Both the position numbers and the translations under genes were made by a program. Source: a virus. Taken from it: 36,846 nucleotides of DNA. Every line of letters starts with the position of its first letter. Within the stretch, counting starts at the first letter, position 1. The stretch lies in IMG/VR virus record IMGVR_UViG_3300025674_000146, positions 1-36,846 of that record. One strand, 5' to 3'. Shown one piece after another: positions 32,461-36,846 of this stretch. Below the pieces are notes generated by a model, which worked only from the letters and a program-made list of their open reading frames with translations, made no database searches and was not told where the DNA came from.

Positions 32461-33146
32461 GGTCCTTGCATATTACTTGGCGAAATAATTTGCGCTAGTC
32501 CTCCGTCCCCCAGTGGCCCGTCCCCCGGCATGACCCGGGTCCTTATTACTTGTGCGTGCTGCGCGTACCGGGTGCGGGAATGGTTCTCATTCCCATTACC
32601 CCCCGGGGCGTCCCACCGGACCCCCGGGGCACCCCCACCCCCCCTCTCCGGTACCTATCAGCGGCCCCGATACGGGCCGGGGGTGCTGGACCCTCTAAGG
32701 GGGGCGGCGGGGGGTGCCAGCGGCGGCCCTGAGCTACCGGCCCCGGACCAAGCCTCTCGCCCTCTAAGGGGGTCGGCGGGGGGGTGTTTCAGGATTTCTC
32801 AGATTTTTTTTTGCCTTGCAAACAAAGGGAAAACCCGGGTTCTCGGAGGATTTCCCAAGATTCCCCCCTTGACCCCTGCATGGCGCCATGCTTAAGTGGA
32901 GCTTGCCACCCCGGCAGCGGCTCCTAGAGCGGCTCCGACGGATCGGAAGACTTCGGCACATAGCGACCGGAGCCAGACCCTGCGAAGGTCAGCCACCTCT
33001 AAGGGGTGGCAACGGGGCCACGATGGTCCACCCGGTAGGGCAGCGGAGCGCTGAGAGAGGCGCAGGGCACCCAAGCAGCCGGGAGAGTCCCCGCCGAGTA
33101 GGCCGGGAACCTGTCCGCCCTCACCGGGCTAGGCACGTCGCACCCT
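32461..33146 (+). other. Gene-free GC-rich structured leader
   Basis: No convincing gene lies in these 686 bases. Frames exist but their composition is the product of C and G runs. Three stem-loops with a CTCTAAG apex are present: 32691-32716 and 32760-32786 (CCCTCTAAGGGGG followed by CGGCGGGGGG) and 32992-33010 (GCCACC/GGTGGC). The first two are a direct repeat. Between them lies GGCCCCGATACGGGCC-like palindromic sequence. A short T run (TTTTTTTTG, 32806-32813) separates the halves. It could be a long transcribed leader, a packaging site or an origin. Confidence 0.55.
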
Positions 33147-33210
33147 CTCCCCTTGTCTGGCCCTGATGACGGGCCACTGATGAGGCGCAGTCACGCCGAA
33201 ACCTAGGGAG
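33147..33210 (+). ncRNA. Hammerhead ribozyme, type III
   Basis: All conserved parts are here. The cleavage triplet GTC is at 33155-33157. Stem I is TGGCCC (33158-33163) with GGGCCA (33171-33176). The core is CTGATGA (33177-33183). Stem II is GGCG (33184-33187) with CGCC (33194-33197). The GAAA core is at 33198-33201, followed by C33202, which pairs with G33155. Loop I TGAC and loop II GTCA are perfectly complementary, matching the loop-loop contact of natural hammerheads. Stem III has a 3x3 internal loop, then CTCCC (33147-33151) with GGGAG (33206-33210). The expected cut is after C33157, giving a 5'-OH mRNA that starts with stem I. The weakest point is the interrupted stem III. Confidence 0.85.
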
Positions 33211-33217
33211 AAATACC

Positions 33218-33424
33218 ATGCACTACGGCTACACCTACAGCCCCGCTATCGGCTACAACACCGACCAGCGGTTGGAGCAGTTCACCTGCAAGGCCGACGC
33301 CTACGGCTACGCCTTCGCTTGCGAGTGGCTGATCGGACGGACCGCCCTTACCGGCTCCGCCCGAATCGAACCGGCCACCGCCGCCCGCATTCTGGAGCGG
33401 TACAACGAACGGCTCATTGGCTAA
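33218..33424 (+). CDS. Small hypothetical protein (68 aa), first operon gene
   Basis: This 68-residue protein starts MHYGYTYSPAIGYNTDQRLE. It is alpha/beta, with one amphipathic helix ending ARILERYNERLIG. The family is not recognised. The ATG lies 8 bases after GGGAG, the ribosome binding site that is also the 3' strand of hammerhead stem III. A tRNA-like element begins 8 bases after its stop. Confidence 0.65.
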   Translation: MHYGYTYSPAIGYNTDQRLEQFTCKADAYGYAFACEWLIGRTALTGSARIEPATAARILERYNERLIG

Positions 33425-33431
33425 GAGAGAC

Positions 33432-33491
33432 GGCGCAACGGTTCAACCCGGGTTCGATTCCCGGGGCGCCACGATCTGCCACAAGGGCAGA
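33432..33491 (+). repeat. tRNA-like minihelix plus hairpin, copy 1
   Basis: GGCGC (33432-33436) and GCGCC (33466-33470) enclose a T-arm: CCCGGG, loop TTCGATT, CCCGGG, as in tRNA GGUUCRAnnCC. The D and anticodon arms are missing, replaced by a short linker (AACGGTTCAA). A second hairpin follows, TCTGCC/GGCAGA (33475-33491), then AAGGGAG and the ATG of the ArdC-like gene. In this copy the second hairpin has U-A and an extra pair where copies 2-5 have C-G. Confidence 0.8.
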
Positions 33492-33512
33492 CACCACAAG
33501 GGAGAAAACACC

Positions 33513-34427
33513 ATGAGCAAGCATGACGAATTGGCGCAGACGCTGGCCGAGACCCTCATCCGAGAGATCGAGAACAACCCCGGCCAGTGGTCCAAGCCCT
33601 GGAAGGCCGACGGCCTCGCCAGCTACCCCCACAACGTCACGACCAACAAGCCCTACACCGGCGGGAACGTCTTTGTCCTCTTCATGATCGGCAACGCCCG
33701 GGGCTACGCGACCGGGCAGTGGGCAACTTTCAAGCAGTGGAACGCCGCCGGCTGCAAGATTCGCAAGGGAGAGACCGGTACCAAGCTCGCCCGCTGGAAC
33801 GTCGTCTACAAGCACCCCGGCAAGGCCAAGAGCCAGAGCAAGGCGTGCTGCACCGAGTGCAAAAAGACGATGATCCCAACGACCTTCACCGTCTTTAACG
33901 CTGCCCAAGTCGAAGGCGACGTGACCGCCGCCCCTGACTTCCCCACCGGTCGCCCTGCGACCCTCCCGGGGGCCGATGAGGTCCGGGCCTACTTCCAGCG
34001 GGTCGGCGCTGATTGGCGAGAGGTCGCCAGCGACGGCGCCTACTACGCACCGGGCGGCGACTACATCGTCACCCCTAAGGCGGAGCAGTTCGCCACCGTC
34101 GGCGGGTTCGCCGGGACCGTGGCTCACGAGTTCACCCATTGGACCGGCCACGCCGACCGGGTGCCCCGGGACCTCTCCGGCAAGTTCGGGAGCGAGTCCT
34201 ACGCCTTGGAGGAGCTGGTAGCCGAGCTTGGCGCGGTCATCATCTGCAACTTCCTGGGGCTGGAGCATCAGCCGCTGGAGACGCACGCCGCCTACCTCGC
34301 CAACTGGCTGCAGGCTCTCAAGAGCGACGAGGGTCCCGCCCTTCTCTGGAAGGTGGCGGGCAAGGCTTCCAAGGCTGCCGAGTTCATCACGGACCGGGCC
34401 AGCGATGCCGAGGCGGTCGCCGCCTAA
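33513..34427 (+). CDS. ArdC-like antirestriction protein with metallopeptidase domain
   Basis: This 304-residue protein combines an N-terminal ssDNA-binding-type domain (residues 1-130, ArdC N-terminal, with WSKPWKADGLASYPHNVTTN) and a C-terminal zincin-like metallopeptidase. The zinc motif is HEFTHWTGH (205-213), with a second acidic site in SYALEELVAELGA. An extra CCTEC (112-116) may bind metal. ArdC-family proteins protect incoming DNA from type I restriction and are carried by plasmids and phages. The ATG at 33513 is used because AAGGGAG precedes it; an upstream frame runs through the tRNA-like repeat. It is the only large gene of this operon. Confidence 0.85.
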   Translation: MSKHDELAQTLAETLIREIENNPGQWSKPWKADGLASYPHNVTTNKPYTGGNVFVLFMIGNARGYATGQWATFKQWNAAGCKIRKGETGTKLARWNVVYKHPGKAKSQSKACCTECKKTMIPTTFTVFNAAQVEGDVTAAPDFPTGRPATLPGADEVRAYFQRVGADWREVASDGAYYAPGGDYIVTPKAEQFATVGGFAGTVAHEFTHWTGHADRVPRDLSGKFGSESYALEELVAELGAVIICNFLGLEHQPLETHAAYLANWLQALKSDEGPALLWKVAGKASKAAEFITDRASDAEAVAA

Positions 34428-34437
34428 AGAGTGACAC

Positions 34438-34496
34438 GGCGCAACGGTTCAACCCGGGTTCGATTCCCGGGGCGCCACGATCCGCAACAAGGCGGA
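34438..34496 (+). repeat. tRNA-like minihelix plus hairpin, copy 2
   Basis: The 39-nt minihelix (34438-34476) is identical to copy 1, with T-stem CCCGGG/CCCGGG and loop TTCGATT. The following hairpin is TCCGC (34481-34485) with GCGGA (34492-34496), which differs from copy 1 by a compensatory U-A to C-G exchange. AAGGAG and the ATG at 34519 follow. It starts 10 bases after the ArdC-like stop. Confidence 0.8.
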
Positions 34497-34518
34497 CACC
34501 AACAAGGAGAAAGACATC

Positions 34519-34704
34519 ATGACCATCGCCAACTACGGAGACGGCAACGGATACGACAGCGAGTGCGCCGACTGCGGCACCCCCGGCCTTGCCGGACGGT
34601 ACCCCGACGACATCGCCCGGGACCTTAGTCGGATGGGCTGGATCATCGAAGGCGAGGACGACGGCGTGACCTACGCCGACGCCTTCTGCCCCGCTTGCCA
34701 GTAG
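34519..34704 (+). CDS. Zinc-ribbon small protein (61 aa)
   Basis: This 61-residue protein starts MTIANYGDGNGYDSECADCG and has two CxxC knuckles, CADC (16-19) and CPAC near the C-terminus, with an acidic helix (DDIARDLSRMGWII) between them. The last gene of the operon (36475-36654) has a similar plan: a GWIIEGEDDG/GWIVDHDSYA segment between two CxxC pairs. They may be diverged copies. Probably binds zinc. Unknown target. Confidence 0.65.
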   Translation: MTIANYGDGNGYDSECADCGTPGLAGRYPDDIARDLSRMGWIIEGEDDGVTYADAFCPACQ

Positions 34705-34714
34705 GAGAGACAAC

Positions 34715-34773
34715 GGCGCAACGGTTCCTCTCGGGTTCGATTCCCGGGGCGCCACGATCCGCAACAAGGCGGA
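34715..34773 (+). repeat. tRNA-like minihelix plus hairpin, copy 3
   Basis: The minihelix (34715-34753) has T-stem CTCGGG/CCCGGG, so a U-G wobble replaces the C-G of copies 1 and 2, and the linker reads AACGGTTCCT. The T-loop TTCGATT and acceptor-like GGCGC/GCGCC are unchanged. The hairpin TCCGC/GCGGA (34758-34773) and AAGGAG follow. Confidence 0.8.
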
Positions 34774-34797
34774 CACCAACAAGGAGAAAGACACCCC

Positions 34798-34974
34798 ATG
34801 TACTTCCACATTTACAACAAGCGGCTCGGATACAGCCAGTACGTCACCACGGACCACGCTAAGGCCCTTTGGGTGCTGGACAACTGGTCCGAGAGTAGGG
34901 ACGGGGAGGAAGGAAACTACCGGCTCATCACCAGCAACGATCCGGACCTAGACTTCCGCACCCTCTACTTCTAA
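34798..34974 (+). CDS. Small hypothetical protein (58 aa)
   Basis: A 58-residue frame starts MYFHIYNKRLGYSQYVTTDH and ends DLDFRTLYF. It is aromatic-rich and compact, with strand-helix-strand features (KALWVLDNWSESRD). The ATG follows AAGGAG at proper spacing and the stop is followed by copy 4 of the repeat. Small aromatic-rich proteins of this type are common counter-defence candidates, but no family is recognised. Confidence 0.6.
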   Translation: MYFHIYNKRLGYSQYVTTDHAKALWVLDNWSESRDGEEGNYRLITSNDPDLDFRTLYF

Positions 34975-34981
34975 GAGACAC

Positions 34982-35040
34982 GGCGCAACGGTTCCTCTCG
35001 GGTTCGATTCCCGGGGCGCCACGATCCGCAACAAGGCGGA
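34982..35040 (+). repeat. tRNA-like minihelix plus hairpin, copy 4
   Basis: The minihelix (34982-35020) is identical to copy 3 (T-stem CTCGGG/CCCGGG). The hairpin is TCCGC/GCGGA (35025-35040). The spacer to AAGGAG has a few extra bases (CAACACCAC). It starts seven bases after the stop of the previous gene. Confidence 0.8.
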
Positions 35041-35064
35041 CAACACCACAAGGAGAAAGACACC

Positions 35065-35343
35065 ATGACCATTACCAAGCGCAACGTCGAGGCAGCGTTC
35101 GGGCGGTACGTCAAGGCGTGCCACCGTCTCGGGCTTGTCCCCGAGGGCGCCAGCATCGGCCTAGAGTACGGGTCCAAGACTTACGGGCAGAGCTTCAAGG
35201 TCGTCACGATCGACCCCGACACGTCCGAGCGTCGCCCCCCGGCTGGCAGTATGCATATCGGCATGACCAAGCGGGAAGCGTTCGACCTACTGGCCGACCG
35301 AGCCAGCGTCCTAGAGGACGTGGCCCGAGCGATGGGGAAGTGA
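35065..35343 (+). CDS. Small hypothetical protein (92 aa)
   Basis: This 92-residue protein starts MTITKRNVEAAFGRYVKACH and has a helix, a beta segment (GQSFKVVTIDPDTSE) and a C-terminal helix (KREAFDLLADRASVLEDVAR). AAGGAG precedes its ATG. The layout resembles small DNA- or protein-binding accessory products. Family not recognised. Confidence 0.62.
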   Translation: MTITKRNVEAAFGRYVKACHRLGLVPEGASIGLEYGSKTYGQSFKVVTIDPDTSERRPPAGSMHIGMTKREAFDLLADRASVLEDVARAMGK

Positions 35344-35349
35344 GACAAC

Positions 35350-35408
35350 GGCGCAACGGTTCCTCTCGGGTTCGATTCCCGAGGCGCCACGATCCGCAAC
35401 AAGGCGGA
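35350..35408 (+). repeat. tRNA-like minihelix plus hairpin, copy 5
   Basis: The minihelix (35350-35388) has T-stem CTCGGG/CCCGAG, so the U-G wobble of copies 3 and 4 has become U-A. Across the copies the same pair reads C-G, U-G, U-A, the path of compensatory change. The hairpin TCCGC/GCGGA (35393-35408) and AAGGAG follow. Confidence 0.82.
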
Positions 35409-35428
35409 CACCAACAAGGAGAAACACC

Positions 35429-35566
35429 ATGAAGAACCCGGCTACCGCTCCCGCCCTCGAAGACTGGGGGTATGCGCTCTGTAAAGAATGCGGCAGAGCG
35501 TTTGATCTGCTCGACGCCGAGGACGCCGAGGACTGGTATCACGGGCACGATTGTGAGGCGTCATGA
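35429..35566 (+). CDS. Small Cys/acidic protein (45 aa)
   Basis: A 45-residue frame starts MKNPATAPALEDWGYALCKE and ends WYHGHDCEAS. The CKEC pair and the later HGHDC could form a zinc site. Its stop overlaps the next start (ATGA). AAGGAG precedes it. Unknown. Confidence 0.6.
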   Translation: MKNPATAPALEDWGYALCKECGRAFDLLDAEDAEDWYHGHDCEAS

Positions 35567-35682
35567 TGCGGCGAGTCTGCGACGCCTTGTTCGTCGCCAG
35601 CGTCACCGCCGCCCTGGTCCTCGCCGTCGTCGTTATCTACAACAACGTCACGGACCCGGCAGTCTGCTGGACTTCCTGCTGA
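35563..35682 (+). CDS. Small membrane protein (39 aa)
   Basis: A 39-residue frame starts MMRRVCDALFVASVTAALVL and continues AVVVIYNN, then ends AVCWTSC. It has a positively charged N-terminus, one transmembrane helix and a short cysteine-containing tail. It overlaps the gene before it by four bases, so it has no repeat in between. A small membrane effector is possible. Unknown. Confidence 0.6.
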   Translation: MMRRVCDALFVASVTAALVLAVVVIYNNVTDPAVCWTSC

Positions 35683-35745
35683 ACCGTGCGGGTGACCTAC
35701 CCCTTCCTCTCCCTGAGGGGGTAGGCATCCCGGACTGTTCAGTCC
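35683..35745 (+). repeat. Second intergenic RNA element, copy 1
   Basis: After TGA comes ACCGTGCGG. A stem CGGG (35689-35692)/CCCG (35729-35732) encloses hairpin CCTACCCC/GGGGTAGG (35696-35725), and GGACTG/CAGTCC (35732-35745) follows. Compared with copy 2 the CGGG/CCCG pair is compensatory with CGGA/TCCG. AAGGAG and the next ATG follow. Confidence 0.65.
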
Positions 35746-35766
35746 CACCTAACAAGGAGAAACACC

Positions 35767-35931
35767 ATGAAAAACCATATGCATGACTTCCCGATTGAGT
35801 ACCTAGAGGAAATCCGCGACACCGTGCGCGGTGAACTACTCAAGCCGCACCTACTGACCGTCAAGCAACAAGCCGAAAACGGCATCGCACTAGCGGAAGT
35901 TACCGCCGAACTGGAACGGCGCGAGCGCTGA
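35767..35931 (+). CDS. Small helical protein (54 aa)
   Basis: A 54-residue frame starts MKNHMHDFPIEYLEEIRDTV and continues with charged helices to ELERRER. An AAGGAG site precedes it. The mix of acidic and basic helices suggests a dimer or protein inhibitor. Unknown. Confidence 0.6.
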   Translation: MKNHMHDFPIEYLEEIRDTVRGELLKPHLLTVKQQAENGIALAEVTAELERRER

Positions 35932-35987
35932 ACCGTGCGGATGTCCTACCCCCTTCGAGGGGGTAGGCGTTCCGGACTGTTCAGTCC
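35932..35987 (+). repeat. Second intergenic RNA element, copy 2
   Basis: This copy has CGGA (35938-35941)/TCCG (35971-35974) around a long hairpin CCTACCCCCT/AGGGGGTAGG (35945-35967), then GGACTG/CAGTCC (35974-35987). The stop codon of the gene before it merges with the element (TGAACCGTGCGG), as in copy 1. AAGGAG and the ATG at 36011 follow. Confidence 0.65.
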
Positions 35988-36010
35988 CAACTAAACCAAG
36001 GAGAAATACA

Positions 36011-36292
36011 ATGAGAATCAACCTGTTCGACGCCGCCCGTCAGGGCGACGCCGAATACGAAAACGCCGTCCGAGATGCGGCGAAGGCGACGGCACGCAGG
36101 GAGCACCGTAGCGCCGTGCTCACCGGCTGGCGCCCCAACCCCCTTTTCGGGTCAACCGACCCGGCTGACCGTCACGAGGCGGGTTATCGGTGGATTGCCG
36201 ATTTTGAGTACCCGTTCCCGGGTACCGGCAAAACGGCGCTCGCTACCTACGGCGTTACGCCCGATGGCACCGCCCGTTGTTGGGCAGACTGA
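36011..36292 (+). CDS. Small hypothetical protein (93 aa)
   Basis: A 93-residue protein starts MRINLFDAARQGDAEYENAV. It has an N-terminal helix, basic KATARREHRSAV and a beta-rich C-terminal half (WIADFEYPFPGTGKTALATY). The GTGKT resembles part of a P-loop, but the context is not an NTPase. Unknown. Confidence 0.6.
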   Translation: MRINLFDAARQGDAEYENAVRDAAKATARREHRSAVLTGWRPNPLFGSTDPADRHEAGYRWIADFEYPFPGTGKTALATYGVTPDGTARCWAD

Positions 36293-36301
36293 GGAGGCGT
36301 G

Positions 36302-36475
36302 ATGCAGTTTCAAGAGCTGAAATTGACGGTGGCATACGAGAACTATGGCGGTTCGTCGGAGGCCCTGGATACCGTCCTATGGGCGATAGAGCAGGCGTGC
36401 GGGACGTTTGAGTTGGCGGTGCTGGATTACAGCGCCCGAGACTTGGGTCTCGTGCCAATCGAGGAGGTGGCGTGA
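36302..36475 (+). CDS. Small hypothetical protein (57 aa)
   Basis: A 57-residue frame starts MQFQELKLTVAYENYGGSSE and ends DLGLVPIEEVA. It is acidic with alternating strand and helix. GGAGG lies before its ATG without a repeat element. Its stop overlaps the next start. Unknown. Confidence 0.58.
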   Translation: MQFQELKLTVAYENYGGSSEALDTVLWAIEQACGTFELAVLDYSARDLGLVPIEEVA

Positions 36476-36654
36476 TGGCTATGCATGTGGAGTTCGCCAT
36501 CACTTGCGACGTTTGCTATCGACAGCACGACGACGCTGACTTCTATCCCGACCAAGCCAAGCAGAGAGCGCGTGCCGACGGGTGGATTGTCGATCACGAT
36601 TCCTACGCCCCTACTTGTGCCGCTACCTGTCCACGGTGCCGAGAGGAGGAGTAA
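36475..36654 (+). CDS. Zinc-ribbon small protein (59 aa), last operon gene
   Basis: A 59-residue frame starts MAMHVEFAITCDVCYRQHDD and has CDVC (11-14) and a C-terminal CPRC. It shares the two-knuckle plan and a GWIV segment with the 61-residue zinc-ribbon gene at 34519. ATGA couples it to the previous gene, and a GTG three bases earlier is an alternative start. A terminator follows 13 bases after the stop. Confidence 0.6.
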   Translation: MAMHVEFAITCDVCYRQHDDADFYPDQAKQRARADGWIVDHDSYAPTCAATCPRCREEE

Positions 36655-36666
36655 AAGGTGCGGGTT

Positions 36667-36690
36667 GTCTCCGACTGGTGGGTCGGAGAC
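36667..36690 (+). terminator. Stem-loop after the accessory operon
   Basis: GTCTCCGAC (36667-36675) pairs perfectly with GTCGGAGAC (36682-36690) around a 6-base loop. A T run (TTTTTACG) lies about 10 bases downstream. It follows the last small gene and faces the convergent early operon, so termination is likely. The first arm recurs without its partner at 36726. Confidence 0.6.
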
Positions 36691-36714
36691 TTCCCCGGAC
36701 TTTTTACGCCGCCG

Positions 36715-36840
36715 CCAGCGGGGTTGTCTCCGACTGGTGGTAGGGTGAGTTCGCGTGGCCTCCGTGCCCGGTCTGCTTTTCCTTTCTCCTTTGGGCGGGC
36801 TGGGGTGCGGGGGCCACGCCCATTTTTGCGCCCATTTTTG
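36715..36840. repeat. Terminal direct repeat, right copy
   Basis: These 126 bases equal positions 1-126. The last six bases of the window (36841-36846) do not match the left copy; here the CCCATTTTTGCG tandem unit continues. The copy number of this short repeat may vary in the population. Confidence 0.9.
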
Positions 36841-36846
36841 CGCCCG

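Noticed and set aside
32530-33166. Plus- and minus-strand frames in the GC-rich leader
   Set aside because: Compositions are driven by C and G runs, no ribosome binding sites fit and no domain is visible.
33417-33512. An N-terminal extension of the ArdC-like protein through the tRNA-like repeat
   Set aside because: The extra residues translate the RNA element; the AAGGGAG site and family pattern point to the ATG at 33513.
33432-35388. True tRNA genes at the T-arm repeats
   Set aside because: No D arm, anticodon arm or 7-bp acceptor stem is present; only a T-arm and a 5-bp closing stem fit in 39 nt.
36658-36846. A frame starting GTG at 36658 that would run across the contig joint to about base 255
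   Set aside because: It translates the terminator palindrome and a low-complexity GC-rich stretch, crosses the repeat ends where the copies differ and lacks a family resemblance. It would need the joint to be exact.
1-36846. CRISPR arrays
   Set aside because: The repeated elements in the accessory operon are separated by genes, not by uniform spacers, and no cas adaptation genes are present; the Cas4-like nuclease is a phage recombination type.

Overview
The window is a complete or nearly complete genome of a temperate, probably short-tailed (podovirus-like) phage of an actinobacterium. The first 126 bases recur exactly at 36715-36840, so the contig is circular or terminally redundant at about 36.7 kb. 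The base composition is GC-rich. Two exported proteins carry very long threonine linkers, a style I associate with Acidimicrobiia-type surface proteins, and the endolysin is an M15 peptidase. An Acidimicrobiia-like host is an inference. No host gene or complete tRNA gene was found.

Replication and recombination genes lie on the minus strand (5833 down to 347), mostly joined by ATGA-type overlaps: an excisionase-like HTH protein, a Cas4/RecB-like nuclease, a RuvC-like resolvase, a likely ssDNA-binding protein, a DUF6378-like protein and a primase-polymerase/helicase. No DNA polymerase was found. Divergent from these, on the plus strand, are a winged-helix-like protein, a tyrosine integrase and a lipoprotein lytic transglycosylase (5957-7664); two palindromes separate the two directions.

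The lysis and virion genes form one long minus-strand block (32460 down to 7661). In transcription order they are: terminase, portal, several tiny basic proteins, a 1545-residue virion protein, three further virion proteins, scaffold, major capsid protein, connector and tail genes, two fibres with S74-type C-terminal chaperones, a Thr-rich secreted protein, holins, the endolysin and an endonuclease VII.

The unusual region is on the plus strand from 32461 to 36654. A GC-rich structured leader ends in what looks like a complete type III hammerhead ribozyme (33147-33210). Its stem III contains the Shine-Dalgarno sequence of the first gene. Then follow an ArdC-like antirestriction protease and nine tiny proteins. 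Five of the gaps between these genes carry the same cassette: a 39-nt tRNA-like minihelix with a consensus T-arm, a small hairpin, a Shine-Dalgarno sequence and a start codon. Base changes in both stems are compensatory. Two further gaps carry a different structured element, again with compensatory changes. I read this as an accessory operon whose mRNA is self-cleaved at its 5' end and punctuated by tRNA-like structures. The competing reading is an array of recombination sites derived from a tRNA 3' end that collect small gene cassettes. The operon ends in a strong hairpin next to a cluster of 11-bp repeats (136-348) that may be an origin or operator.
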